From positions 62,001 through 126,000 of the forward strand of contig JBOZRQ010000060.1 in the NCBI GenBank assembly GCA_050789255.1: 64,000 bases of DNA, written 5' to 3'. The notes under the pieces are model-generated. The model saw nothing but the letters and a program-made list of their open reading frames with translations. It was not told where the DNA came from and did no database searches. Below, one piece after another: positions 17,359 through 26,528 of the stretch. This DNA comes from JBOZRQ01 sp050789255 (lineage in GTDB: Bacteria > Bacillota > Sulfobacillia > Symbiobacteriales > Symbiobacteriaceae). Within the stretch, counting starts at the first letter, position 1. Each line of letters opens with the position of its first letter. A program made the position numbers and the translations under genes.

Positions 17359-19143
17359 ATGCTCGACGAATACCTACACCTTGCTGCACCCAGACCATGC
17401 ATCAAGGGAGTTGGGTACGTGACACGGCCACAGGAGATCTACCAGCACTGGCTACAGCACCCCTACTTCGACGCCGCCACTCGCCAGGAACTCCAATCCA
17501 TTGCCGCCGACTCCAGCGAAATCGATGATCGCTTCTACCGCTCCCTGCAGTTCGGCACGGGTGGACTGCGCGGGCTGATCGGCGCCGGCACGAACCGGAT
17601 CAACCAGTACACGGTGCGTCAAGCGACCCAGGGGCTGGCCACCTACATACATACCTTCGGGGCCGAGGCCCTGCGGCGTGGCGTGGTGATCGCGCACGAC
17701 TCCCGGCGCTTTGCCCCCGAGTTTGCCAAGGAGGCCGCGCTGACCTTGAACGCCAGCGGGGTCCGGGCCTACCTATGGGACAGCCTGCGCCCCACGCCGA
17801 TGCTCTCCTTCGCCGTCCGGGAGTTGGGGGCCATCGCCGGCATCGTCATTACGGCCAGCCACAACCCGCCGCAGTACAACGGCTACAAGGTTTACTGGGA
17901 GGACGGCGGGCAGATCCCGCCCGAGCGCGCGGCGGCCATTGAGAAGGCAATCTCCGCCTGCGGTGACATCACATCGATCGTGCCGCTTCCCGAGGACGAG
18001 GCGCGGGCCAAGGGGCTGCTGTGCGCGGTGCCGGAGCGGGTCGACCTGGTCTACCTGGACAAGCTGCTCTGCCTGACCAGTACCGGGCTCGAGCAGCGCC
18101 GGGACTGCCGCATTCTCTACACGCCCCTGCACGGGGCGGGCAATCGGCCGGTCAGGGAGGTGCTGGCCCGGGCCGGCTTCCAGGTCACAGTCGTGCCTGA
18201 GCAGGAGCTGCCGGACGGGGAGTTCCCGACCGTTTCGTATCCGAACCCCGAGGAGCCTTCGGTGTTCAGTTTGGCCCTGGGCATGGCCGAAACGCTGCGG
18301 CCCGACGTGATCATGGCCACCGACCCTGATGCCGACCGGCTAGGCGTTTTCGCCCGGGATGAGGAGGGGCGCTACGGCGCCCTGACGGGCAATCAGATCG
18401 GGGCGATCCTGGTGGAGTATGTGCTCTCCAGCCGCAAGGCCCGGGGGACCCTGCCGACCAACGGCGCCGTGGTCAAGACCATTGCCACATCGAACATGGT
18501 GGCCGAGCTCTGTCGCCAGTACGGGGTCACGCTGCTGGAGACGCACACGGGCTTTAAGTTCATTGGCGACAAGATCCGCGATTTCGAGGAGACCGGGTCG
18601 CACACGTTCCTGCTGGGCTACGAGGAGAGCTACGGGTACCTGGGCGCCGACTTCGTGCGAGACAAGGACGCCGTCATGGCGGCCCTGCTGGTGGCCGAGG
18701 CCACGGCGTACTACAAGTCGCAGGGGCAGACCCTGTTTGCGGTGCTGCACCGGATCTGGCAGCAGTGCGGGTGTTTCCTGGAGGATCTGTATAACGTCAG
18801 CTTGCCTGGCCAGGCCGGCCAGGCGCAGATCGCCGCCATCATCAGCGACCTGCGCCGGCGCCCGCCCACAGGGTTTGCCGGGATCCCGGTGGATGCGGTG
18901 GAGGACTACGAGGCGGGGTCGGGCATCAGGTGCGCCACGGGTGAGACCTATCCGCTCACGCTCGGCAAGGCGAATGTGCTCCAGTACCGGTTCCGGGATG
19001 GCGGCTTCGTCATGGTTCGGCCGTCTGGGACCGAGCCCAAGTTGAAGGTGTATGTCTCGGTCTGCGGGTCCGGTCGCGACGAGGCGGAGGAGCGCCTGGC
19101 CGCGTTGAAGGACGATGTGCTCCGGCGCATGAAGCTCCTCTAG
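17359..19143 (+). CDS. Phosphohexomutase (phosphoglucomutase/phosphomannomutase, PgcA type)
   Basis: 594 aa alpha-D-phosphohexomutase interconverting hexose-1- and -6-phosphates. Active-site phosphoserine is Ser167 in TASHNPP, metal loop DPDADR begins at Asp322, sugar-binding loop is GYEESYGY, and phosphate-binding loop is RPSGTEPK near the C-terminus. The length matches the long PgcA-like subgroup. It diverges from the lacI-type regulator across two operators. In this setting it would convert mannose-1-phosphate made by the GH130 enzymes to mannose-6-phosphate (inference). The first ~20 residues may be unconserved; a later start is possible. Confidence 0.92.
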   Translation: MLDEYLHLAAPRPCIKGVGYVTRPQEIYQHWLQHPYFDAATRQELQSIAADSSEIDDRFYRSLQFGTGGLRGLIGAGTNRINQYTVRQATQGLATYIHTFGAEALRRGVVIAHDSRRFAPEFAKEAALTLNASGVRAYLWDSLRPTPMLSFAVRELGAIAGIVITASHNPPQYNGYKVYWEDGGQIPPERAAAIEKAISACGDITSIVPLPEDEARAKGLLCAVPERVDLVYLDKLLCLTSTGLEQRRDCRILYTPLHGAGNRPVREVLARAGFQVTVVPEQELPDGEFPTVSYPNPEEPSVFSLALGMAETLRPDVIMATDPDADRLGVFARDEEGRYGALTGNQIGAILVEYVLSSRKARGTLPTNGAVVKTIATSNMVAELCRQYGVTLLETHTGFKFIGDKIRDFEETGSHTFLLGYEESYGYLGADFVRDKDAVMAALLVAEATAYYKSQGQTLFAVLHRIWQQCGCFLEDLYNVSLPGQAGQAQIAAIISDLRRRPPTGFAGIPVDAVEDYEAGSGIRCATGETYPLTLGKANVLQYRFRDGGFVMVRPSGTEPKLKVYVSVCGSGRDEAEERLAALKDDVLRRMKLL

Positions 19144-19234
19144 CGGTAACCGAAAGATTTCCTGGCGCAGGCGAAACCTTCAGCTTGTCTCCCCCGTTCG
19201 AATAGGTAAGACCGCTTCATTCGGAGGGAGACCC

Positions 19235-20377
19235 ATGTGGCGCCAGAGGACCCGATCCCGCAGCTTTGCCGCGGTGGCCGCCGCGTTGCTTCTGCTGCTT
19301 GCCGGCTGCTACGCGGCCCCGGCTTCGACGCCCGGTCCCGTCACCGCGCCGCCGGAGCCCCCGGTGGTTGAGGCGCCGCCGCCCGCGCCAGAGCCCGAGC
19401 CCGAGCCGCCGCAGCCGGAAGTCAAGCTGGTGGAGTACACCGGCCCGGTGGAGCACATCTTCTTTCACCCGCTCATCGCCTATCCGGAGCTGGCGTTCGA
19501 CGGCGATAGCCAGTCTGCGGGCTTCGACGACTGGATGGTGACGGTGCCGGAGTTCCGGCACATCATCGCGGACCTGTACCAGAACGGCTACATCCTCGTG
19601 AACATGGAGGATGTGCTGGAGGTGGGCGCCGAGTCGGTCGCCGCCCGCCATCTGATGCTGCCGGAGGGCAAGAAGCCGCTGATCATCTCGGTGGATGACA
19701 TGAACTACTACGACTACATGCGGCAGAACGGCATCATCCACAAGCTGATCGTGGGCGATGACGGCCGTGTCGCCACTTGGTCAGTTACCCCCAAGGGGGA
19801 GGAGCGGGTGGCTTATGATAACGAGGTCGTCCCCATCCTGGAGACGTTTGTGGCCGAGCACCCCGACTTCTCCTTCCACGGGGCCAGGGCGATCATTGCC
19901 CTGACGGGGTACGAGGGCATCCTCGGGTACCGGACCAACAAGCTGGGGGCGCCCAACTACCAGCAGGAGCGGGAGGGGGCGCTGCGGGTTGTGGAAAGGC
20001 TGAAAGCGACCGGATGGCGCTTCGCCTCGCATAGCTGGGGCCACCTGGACATGGCCAAGGTCAGCTACGAGACCTTCGCCGCCGACCTGCGGCGGTGGCA
20101 GGCGGACGTGGAGTCGCTGATCGGGCACACCCCGATCTATATCTACCCCTTCGGCAGCGGCGTGAAGCCGGGGGACCGGAAGTACGAGCTGCTGGTCAGC
20201 GCTGGCTTCCGCATCCTGTGCACGGTGGGGCCGACGCCCTACCAGCCCGCCGGCGCCCGCGTGGTCACCATGGAGCGGCGCCACATCGACGGCCTGGCCC
20301 TGCGTACCCAGGCCCGGTCGCTGCGGCATCTCTTTGATGCGGCGGCTGTGTTGGACCCGGTGCGTCCGAAGCGGTGA
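19235..20377 (+). CDS. Polysaccharide deacetylase-like lipoprotein
   Basis: 380 aa. Lipoprotein signal with lipobox LAGC (Cys about 25), a Pro/Glu-rich spacer (residues 30-65), then a NodB/polysaccharide-deacetylase-like domain. It has ISVDDMNYYDYM in place of the usual TFDDG motif 1, and SHSWGHLDMAK matches the HSxxH metal motif. YIYPFGSGV fits the later catalytic segment. Altered motif 1 (SVDD) makes the exact activity uncertain. ATG 19235 follows CGGAGGGAG. Monocistronic; about 90 bp of plain intergenic sequence precede it. Confidence 0.82.
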   Translation: MWRQRTRSRSFAAVAAALLLLLAGCYAAPASTPGPVTAPPEPPVVEAPPPAPEPEPEPPQPEVKLVEYTGPVEHIFFHPLIAYPELAFDGDSQSAGFDDWMVTVPEFRHIIADLYQNGYILVNMEDVLEVGAESVAARHLMLPEGKKPLIISVDDMNYYDYMRQNGIIHKLIVGDDGRVATWSVTPKGEERVAYDNEVVPILETFVAEHPDFSFHGARAIIALTGYEGILGYRTNKLGAPNYQQEREGALRVVERLKATGWRFASHSWGHLDMAKVSYETFAADLRRWQADVESLIGHTPIYIYPFGSGVKPGDRKYELLVSAGFRILCTVGPTPYQPAGARVVTMERRHIDGLALRTQARSLRHLFDAAAVLDPVRPKR

Positions 20378-20522
20378 GGTTTGGTTTCGGGCACGGCCGG
20401 GCGCGAAGTCGGTCGAGTCTTGTCGATCGGTTGCGGATCGGCGCGGAACGGCCGTTCTGGTAAAATGAGGGATGTGGGCATGCTCCGCACAGGGGTCAAA
20501 AGTCGCAGGTTCAGCATCGGTA

Positions 20523-20697
20523 CTGTGTCAAGAACTGCAGGTTTGGTGGGGGTGGGGCCCTAGTTGGCTCCGAAACCCCGTCTTTCGGCGTGGGTCAGGC
20601 AGTTTTTGGTAGCCGGAACTGCGGCCGGAGGCCCAACCTGCAGTTTCTGATACACTCTTTTGGCCCCGCTCTGTGTCACAGACTGTAGGTTTGGGGG
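20523..20697. repeat. Three copies of a GTGTCA-n-GAACTGCAGGTTTGG element before the wHTH gene
   Basis: Direct copies lie at 20525-20546 and 20673-20695 (CTGTGTCA, then ACTGYAGGTTTGG). An inverted copy at 20634-20654 reads AACCTGCAGTTTCTGATACAC. The last copy ends at the ribosome site of the next gene. They fill an otherwise gene-free 330-bp stretch and look like operators, perhaps for the encoded protein itself. Confidence 0.6.
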
Positions 20698-20705
20698 AAG
20701 AACCG

Positions 20706-21656
20706 ATGCTGGAACCCGTGGTGCCGGTCTCGGAGTCTCTGCTTCTTCACCCTGAGTTGACTGCTACAGCCAAACTGCTGTGGATGATGGTCCAGCTGGA
20801 CGAGTCACCCTCCCAGGTCGATCTTGCCGCCAAACTGGGTGTGTCCCGCAGTTCGGTAGTCCGGGGGCTGCGGAAACTGGCGCAGGTCGGGGCCCAGGGG
20901 GGGCCGGCCCGGGCCACCATGCCGGCGGATCTCCTCCTCGACAAGGACCTGAGTGTCCAGGCCAAGCTGCTGTTTGCCTATCTCCAGCTCACCCCGGGGT
21001 GTGTCGAGTGGAACGGGAACTTCACCTACGCTTCGCTGTGCGAGCTGACGGGCCTCTGCCGGAGCACCGTCCAGCAGGCGCTCCGTGACCTTTCCGATGA
21101 GGGCTGGGTCATCATCTCCCAGAAACACCCCTACGCCCCGGTGCGCTTCACCCTGCGCAACCGCGCTGCCATCAACCGGGCCATCGCCGTCAGCGAGGCG
21201 GCTGAGCGCCTGAAGGAAGCTCGCTATGAAGGCGAGGCGCTCATGCGTGAGTACCTGAACCTGCTGGTCGACAGCAACAACTGGGAGGACGGCGCCCGAC
21301 CTAACTTCCTGGAGAACCCGTTCACCGGCCAGAACCTTGAGTTCGACCGGTTCTACCCGCCCAGCGTCGCCTTCGAATACAACGGCCCGCAGCACTACCG
21401 CACGACCAAGAAGTACGCCAACGAGGCCAAGGTGCGCAACCAGATCGGGCGAGACCTGATCAAGCTCGGTCTTTGTACTCGCCTGGGCATTACCCTGGTG
21501 GTCGTCCACGCCGAGGACCTGTGCTTTGAGCGGATGCGGGGCAAGGTCGAGGGGCTGCTCCCGCTGCGCCCTCTGACTGGCCAGGAACCGATGATCACCT
21601 ACCTGGAATCGCTCCGGCCCCGCAACCGGGCGCTTCGGTCGACATCGACTCAGTAG
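20706..21656 (+). CDS. Winged-helix protein with restriction-endonuclease-like C-terminal domain (paralog 1)
   Basis: 316 aa, not a named family to me. Residues ~10-60 and ~80-150 contain two winged-helix-like segments (QVDLAAKLGVSRSSVVRGLRKL; YASLCELTGLCRSTVQQALRDL). The C-terminal ~130 residues carry VAFEYNGPQHYRTTKK then RDLIKLGLCTRLGITLVVVHAEDL. This is the pattern of Vsr/DUF559-like nuclease folds (E-x-N/D-G-xxH ... Q/R-xx-D-xxK). ATG 20706 is favoured over 20673 because GGGGGAAG sits before it and the homologous gene at 29845 starts at the same place. A terminator follows. It could be a DNA-binding regulator with a nuclease-derived sensor, or a nuclease. Confidence 0.7.
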   Translation: MLEPVVPVSESLLLHPELTATAKLLWMMVQLDESPSQVDLAAKLGVSRSSVVRGLRKLAQVGAQGGPARATMPADLLLDKDLSVQAKLLFAYLQLTPGCVEWNGNFTYASLCELTGLCRSTVQQALRDLSDEGWVIISQKHPYAPVRFTLRNRAAINRAIAVSEAAERLKEARYEGEALMREYLNLLVDSNNWEDGARPNFLENPFTGQNLEFDRFYPPSVAFEYNGPQHYRTTKKYANEAKVRNQIGRDLIKLGLCTRLGITLVVVHAEDLCFERMRGKVEGLLPLRPLTGQEPMITYLESLRPRNRALRSTSTQ

Positions 21657-21690
21657 CAGTCGCCGCATGAGAAAAGGAAAGCACATGGAA

Positions 21691-21725
21691 GAGGCGAATC
21701 CCAGTCGCAGGGACTCGCCTCTTTC
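21691..21725 (+). terminator. Intrinsic terminator after paralog 1
   Basis: GAGGCGA-a-TCCC pairs with GGGA-c-TCGCCTC, followed by TTTCG. The rest of 21726-21934 holds no gene I can support. Confidence 0.75.
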
Positions 21726-21934
21726 GCGACCACGGTTCAAGGCTGATCCATTGGGTCGGACACTTGGAGGGGCTCGGCCTGGCAGCCGTGGACGCAGAAC
21801 CTATTCGCCAATGCTCACTGCGCTGCCCAACAGCTTAGACGTACCTCACCCTTTAGGGAGGGGCCCATAGGGCTACCGACAGGCCAGCGAAACTCGAAGC
21901 GCACAAAAAGACTTGAAAGGAGGAAGACAGAGTT

Positions 21935-22615
21935 ATGGCATTGGGCCTCAAATCTGCGGCCACCCAGGTGCTCGGGCCGTCTCTGGAAGCCGTAGGATTC
22001 CGCAAGGTTCCTGCACTAGGAGGGGGCTTACTGGGGTTCGAGCGGCAATTGCGAGGGTTCACAAATCACATATCTATCCAGTCGAGCAGACTGTACACCG
22101 GATTTCGCTTCGCTCTTTATGCACCGAAATGGTCAAGGTTTGGCCACTATAGCCAGGAGATACCTGGGTGTCCAATTTGGTGGGTGCACGGTGACGAGGA
22201 GAGTTTACTGTCACAACTTGATCGAGCAAAGAGTGTGCTGCTCGACTATGGGCTTGGCTGGTTTGACACCTACACGCCAGGCAATGTAGGAGATTGGGGA
22301 GCGTTAGTCGACGACATCCTCACTCCGGTGGCGCAGAATCTAGGGTTTTCACGCTGCGATATCGGGGACTGGGCACTGCCTGACATCGCGCAGTTCAAGC
22401 GTGAGAACGGTTTGTCCATCCTCTGCGACATGCGAGTTCCCCAAGTTGTCAAGGTCAAGTTCATCACCAATCAGATTCCGTCTGGGCACTATAAGGAAGA
22501 GGAAAGCCCAGCGTTCGGGTATTCTGCCACTGATAGTTTCGGAGAGGCCATTCGTCGGGCCACTGAATTCGTTCGAGTCTTTGCTCCTGACTGGTTTGGG
22601 GTCCGTATCAAGTAG
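21935..22615 (+). CDS. Hypothetical protein (DUF4304-like layout)
   Basis: 226 aa, soluble. The start LGLKSAATQVLGPSLEAVGFRK resembles the opening of DUF4304-type proteins, often found beside polymorphic toxins as immunity proteins; this is a weak pattern match. The codon usage is less GC-biased than that of neighbours, suggesting transfer. ATG 21935 has AAAGGAGG 9 bases upstream. 22616-22863 downstream contains no supported gene. Confidence 0.7.
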   Translation: MALGLKSAATQVLGPSLEAVGFRKVPALGGGLLGFERQLRGFTNHISIQSSRLYTGFRFALYAPKWSRFGHYSQEIPGCPIWWVHGDEESLLSQLDRAKSVLLDYGLGWFDTYTPGNVGDWGALVDDILTPVAQNLGFSRCDIGDWALPDIAQFKRENGLSILCDMRVPQVVKVKFITNQIPSGHYKEEESPAFGYSATDSFGEAIRRATEFVRVFAPDWFGVRIK

Positions 22616-22863
22616 ACGACTCATCAAGCGGGCGTGGGCGGGGCCGTGGTTCGTCTTATGGAGCTGTGCTTTCAAGCTGAAGCATGGCACTGAGGTATTC
22701 TACCGCTTCTTCTTCCGACCGAAGGGATACACCGGCACCTTCGATGAGTGATGGACTATGCGCTTGCCGCCGCTAATGGTGCCGAGCCGGCCCGAGCTGA
22801 TCGACCCGGTTTTGCCCATCTAGGTGCACGGCTCAGGCACTTGGAAAGGAGTGGGGATGCGTC

Positions 22864-23406
22864 ATGGACCAGATCGATCAGGCCAAAGAGCTGTTCTTAA
22901 AGTACGGTGGAAGCTTCTTCTATATGGATAGAGAGGGAGAGTACGAGCGTTACAAGGGCTACGGGGTCAGCAAGGAGCTAGAAGAGACTTGGCTGCAGGA
23001 GTGGCGCATTGACCTGCTGAGGGTCATGGATGGCGAGGATGATGGAGTCAAGCTGCGTTTGGCCGTTGGTACACTCGTGGACTCGATATGGAACCGGGGC
23101 GATTATGCGCAGGTCTACCCGATGCTGGAGATCATCAAGAGGAAGGCCCTGACCATGGACTCGTTTAGTCAGGTGCTAGTCGCCGAGGCCTTAGCGAAAC
23201 TGGTTGATTCGTGTAAGGAGCGGCGGCAGGAGCGTGCGATGGTTGGAGACATCGTGGCCATGGCGACCGAGATCTTGGAACAGGTTGTTGGGCAACCAGT
23301 AAAGGTGGCTCCAACGGATCTGGAATGTGCCTGGCTCAATGAAGTCATCCAACCACACAGAATCGTCGAGAGAGCGCAACAGTGCCTCAGTAGGATGCGG
23401 CGGTGA
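22864..23406 (+). CDS. Hypothetical helical protein
   Basis: 180 aa, mostly alpha-helical, no signal or membrane segment, not recognised. Starts MDQIDQAKELFLKYGGS, a pattern common in small immunity-like proteins. Start ATG 22864 has AAAGGAGTGGGG upstream. Sits in the lower-GC orphan cluster 21.9-23.8 kb without any toxin gene nearby. Confidence 0.65.
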   Translation: MDQIDQAKELFLKYGGSFFYMDREGEYERYKGYGVSKELEETWLQEWRIDLLRVMDGEDDGVKLRLAVGTLVDSIWNRGDYAQVYPMLEIIKRKALTMDSFSQVLVAEALAKLVDSCKERRQERAMVGDIVAMATEILEQVVGQPVKVAPTDLECAWLNEVIQPHRIVERAQQCLSRMRR

Positions 23407-23550
23407 CAGGATGCTTCCGAAGGGGCCGGCAGCAGTCGTGGAGGGGCACGCCGTTTCGGTCGCTGGGGGTCCCCGCTGAGCCGGAGGGCCCGGAGGTGAC
23501 AGAGAAGCTCCAAATGGACCTGGCACGGTCGGTGTTACGGAGGATTGTAT

Positions 23551-23790
23551 ATGGGCGGCTGTCCGGCCTGTGGATTTAGCGAACTCGTTGAGATGAAGCC
23601 AGAGTACATATGTCCCTGCTGTGGGTTCATCCCTGGTAGAGACAATTCTTCCGAACTGCACCGGGCTCACTGGGTCAGACATGGGTATCAATGGTGGTCG
23701 CCTGTCGATGTGCCACCCGACAATTGGGATCCGCAAAGACAGCTTGAACGCTTGAACGCCCGGGGGCAATCTAGTCCGCGTATTAGATAG
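23551..23790 (+). CDS. CPCC family cysteine-rich protein
   Basis: 79 aa. Two Cys pairs, CPAC near the N-terminus and CPCCGF around residue 22, make a zinc-ribbon-like knuckle, followed by HRAHWVRHGYQWW. This matches the CPCC cysteine-rich family frequently seen in toxin-immunity loci. ATG 23551 is 6 bases after ACGGAGGA; the TTG at 23545 abuts that site. Third member of the orphan cluster. Confidence 0.72.
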   Translation: MGGCPACGFSELVEMKPEYICPCCGFIPGRDNSSELHRAHWVRHGYQWWSPVDVPPDNWDPQRQLERLNARGQSSPRIR

Positions 23791-23866
23791 CCCGATGCAG
23801 GATAGCAGGGGCCGGTGCGATGCCGTGGGGACTTTCCCACAACGTCCATCACAGGGGGGACGGGAC

Positions 23867-24607
23867 ATGACTACGACCGTGCAGGAGTATCTGGACTACG
23901 TTGCGGCGCCGTGGGGGCGCATCTTCTACGACCTGTTGTGGCATCAGCTGGACCGGCATCTTCCTGAGCACAGGGTGCGCATTCTGGATGTGGGGTGCGG
24001 CTTTGCCCGGACCTCCATCCGGCTGGCCGGCCGGGGCCATGCCGTGACGGCCATCGACCCGGCGCCCGAACTGCTGGATGTGGCCCGGCGGGAGAGCAGC
24101 GGCGTGGCTTTCCTGACGGCCGGGATTGACGACCTGGGCCAGCCCGGCCTGGACGGCGCCTTTGACTGGGTGCTCTGCCACAACGTCTTGGAGTATGTGC
24201 CGGATGCCGAGCAGGCGGTCAGGCGCCTGGCCGGCCGCATCGCACCCGGGGGGCATCTGTCGCTGGTGATGCACAACCCGGTCTCGCATGTCGTGGGCAC
24301 CATCGTGCAGGAAAAAGACCCGGAGGCGGCCGCGCACAAGCTGCATGCGACGACCGCCTCCGTCAGGACGCTGAACCGGGCCGTGAACCTGTATCCCCTG
24401 CAGACCGTGCTGCACTGGCTGCAGGCAGAGGGGCTGCGGATCGACGCCTGGTATGGGGTCCGCTGCCTGTTCGATTACGTGAGCGACAACGACCGAAAGC
24501 GGGACCTTGAGTGGTACCGGAAGATGCTGACGCTGGAGCAGCAGGTGGCGGGGGTCAGCCCGTACCGCGACATCGCCAAGTTCATCCACATTGTGGCGGC
24601 GCGTTAG
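23867..24607 (+). CDS. SAM-dependent methyltransferase (class I)
   Basis: 246 aa. Motif I ILDVGCGFARTSIRLA binds S-adenosylmethionine; acidic loop AIDPAPELL, motif IV FDWVLCHNVLEYV. Similar in layout to UbiE/CmoM-type small-molecule or tRNA methyltransferases, but the substrate is not evident. ATG 23867 follows AGGGGGGA. Its stop overlaps the convergent gene by 4 bp. Confidence 0.88.
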   Translation: MTTTVQEYLDYVAAPWGRIFYDLLWHQLDRHLPEHRVRILDVGCGFARTSIRLAGRGHAVTAIDPAPELLDVARRESSGVAFLTAGIDDLGQPGLDGAFDWVLCHNVLEYVPDAEQAVRRLAGRIAPGGHLSLVMHNPVSHVVGTIVQEKDPEAAAHKLHATTASVRTLNRAVNLYPLQTVLHWLQAEGLRIDAWYGVRCLFDYVSDNDRKRDLEWYRKMLTLEQQVAGVSPYRDIAKFIHIVAAR

Positions 24608-25422
24608 TCCTCGCCGTCTGCCGGCGGCAGGGCCTCGAAGTACTCACAGCTGCGGATCATGGGCGTGCAGTCCTCATAGTTCTTCAGGTCGATCTCGAAG
24701 ATGAAGTCGCGCTGGAGGATATAGGACTTCAGGCTTTGCCAGCGGATGGCGCCCTGTCCCAACTCCAGGGCGTCGTGCAGTTGACTGCCCACGCTGTCGA
24801 CGACGTGGTAGTACCGGGTGAACGGAAATGCTTCCACCAGATCCAACCTGGTCGCCTGGTTGTCGCCGCGCAGGCCCATGAAGGCGTGGCTGATGTCGTA
24901 GCAGACCGGCAGGTTCAGGGGCCGCATGATCTCACTGATCCAGTGGGGGTTTTCCGTGGAGAACAGGCCGCAGGGGGCGTTCTCCCAGAGAAAGCGGCCC
25001 GACAGCTCCGCATTCAGGCGCCGCAGGGCCTCTCGCAGCGCTTCGGTGCGGGCCAGCAAGTCCTGGCGGTTGCTGCCGTCGATGTGCCCGCTCTCGCACT
25101 TGGAGTAGTGGGGGTGGACCACGCACAGGACGTCGCACCGCTGGCAGATCTCGTCTAGGAGAAGCGACGACGTCCGGTAGTAGGCAGCCACCGCCGGGTC
25201 TGGGCTCAGGATGTCCAGGAACCGCCCCTGCACGGTCATCGGGTGGTGCAGGTAGACACGGACGCCCTGGGCCTTCAGGGCGCCAATCGTCTCGATGATG
25301 CGGTTCGGCTCGGTCAGGTCCGGCGCGAAGAGCTGCAGTTCGATGATCGAGGGGCGGTACTTGAGGCGGTCTGCAATCTGCGCCGGAGCCAGCGAGCATT
25401 TGAGGTTGACGTTCGATGTCAT
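24604..25422 (-). CDS. Sugar phosphate isomerase/epimerase-like TIM-barrel protein
   Basis: 272 aa xylose-isomerase-like/AP-endonuclease-2-like barrel. Consistent segments: IIELQLFAPDL, VCVVHPHYSK, LWENAPCG (metal-ligand Glu), LPVCYDISHAF (Asp/His ligands) and RYYHVVDSVG. Metal-dependent isomerase or epimerase is likely; the substrate is unknown. Convergent with the methyltransferase. 25423-25569 upstream is AT-richer and may hold its promoter and that of the divergent dioxygenase. Confidence 0.8.
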   Translation of the reverse strand: MTSNVNLKCSLAPAQIADRLKYRPSIIELQLFAPDLTEPNRIIETIGALKAQGVRVYLHHPMTVQGRFLDILSPDPAVAAYYRTSSLLLDEICQRCDVLCVVHPHYSKCESGHIDGSNRQDLLARTEALREALRRLNAELSGRFLWENAPCGLFSTENPHWISEIMRPLNLPVCYDISHAFMGLRGDNQATRLDLVEAFPFTRYYHVVDSVGSQLHDALELGQGAIRWQSLKSYILQRDFIFEIDLKNYEDCTPMIRSCEYFEALPPADGED

Positions 25423-25569
25423 CTGTAGCGCCCCTCAGGTGTATGTAGTGTGATCACATTCAATAGTTCGGGATTTCTTAACTAGTACCTTCAAGCGCAT
25501 CCATCGAGCCTGGCGTACCAGCGGCCGCTGCCGCTTCGTCTACAGCATGAGGCGAATGGAGGGGGCGGA

Positions 25570-26469
25570 TTGGGGATCATGAACGCACACGAGATTCATC
25601 CCGCGACCAGACTGGGTCCGGTTCATTTGACCGTGGCATCCCTGCAGCGGCAGGTGGAGTTCTACACCAGGGCCATGGGCTTCCGGGTGCACTGGGAGGA
25701 GGGCGGCCGGGCCGGACTGGGCGCCGGCGGGGAGGATCTGCTGGTCCTGACCGAGCTGGCGGGGGCGCGCCGGGTGCGGGGCACGACCGGGCTCTATCAC
25801 TTTGCGATCCTGGTGCCTAATCGCCGGGAGCTGGCCCGCTGCATCGTGCGCCTGGCCCAGCTGCGGGTGCCGCAGTCGCCGACCGACCACGTGATGACGG
25901 AGACGACCTACCTTAATGACCCCGAGGGCAACGGGATCGAGATCTACGCCGACACCCCGGAGGACGGGACGTTTGGCATGGAGCCGGACGGCCAGTTCGT
26001 GGCTCGGGACAAGCACGGCGTGCTGCGGTCCGGTCGGGATCCGCTGGATATCGATGAGTTGCTGACCCACCTCCAGCCGGGCGACTCCTTTGACACGCCG
26101 CTGGCGCCGGAGACCAAGATGGGCCACATCCACCTGCACGTGGCCCGTATCGAGCCGGCCATGCACTTCTACCGGGATGTGCTCGGCTTCGGCGAGCAGA
26201 TTGGCGCTGAGCACGTGGGGTTCGTATCGGCGGGCGGCTACCATCACCATATCGGGTTCAACACCTGGGTGGGCGAGGGCGCGCCGGCGCCTCCGCCGGG
26301 AAGCGCCGGGATGCGTTACTTTACTGTGGTGCTCCCGGCTCGCAGCGAGCTGGAGACGCTCGAGACCAGGCTGACTGCTGCTGGCATCGGCTTTGAGCGG
26401 AGGCCGGAGGGGCTCCTGGTGGCTGACCCCTCGCAGAACCGGCTACTGCTCACCTGTTTGGAGGCATAG
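25570..26469 (+). CDS. VOC family protein, catechol-2,3-dioxygenase-like (CatE type)
   Basis: 299 aa, two glyoxalase/VOC modules. The first runs from LGPVHLTVASLQRQVEFYTRAMGF, the second from GHIHLHVARIEPAMHFYRDVLGF. Metal ligands are likely the His in VHLTV, HFAIL and the Glu in GNGIEIYAD. This is the layout of Bacillus CatE/YfiE ring-cleaving dioxygenases. TTG 25570 lies 7 bases after GGAGG; ATG 25579 is the alternative. A terminator follows. Confidence 0.88.
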   Translation: MGIMNAHEIHPATRLGPVHLTVASLQRQVEFYTRAMGFRVHWEEGGRAGLGAGGEDLLVLTELAGARRVRGTTGLYHFAILVPNRRELARCIVRLAQLRVPQSPTDHVMTETTYLNDPEGNGIEIYADTPEDGTFGMEPDGQFVARDKHGVLRSGRDPLDIDELLTHLQPGDSFDTPLAPETKMGHIHLHVARIEPAMHFYRDVLGFGEQIGAEHVGFVSAGGYHHHIGFNTWVGEGAPAPPPGSAGMRYFTVVLPARSELETLETRLTAAGIGFERRPEGLLVADPSQNRLLLTCLEA

Positions 26470-26474
26470 GAAAG

Positions 26475-26506
26475 GGGCCCGATGGCACAGGCCGTCGGGC
26501 CTCGTT
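26475..26506 (+). terminator. Intrinsic terminator after the VOC gene
   Basis: GGCCCGA (26476-26482) pairs with TCGGGCC (26495-26501), then TCGTT. A short poly-T makes it moderate. Confidence 0.6.
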
Positions 26507-26528
26507 GGCGGACTGGGGGGGGCTATTG

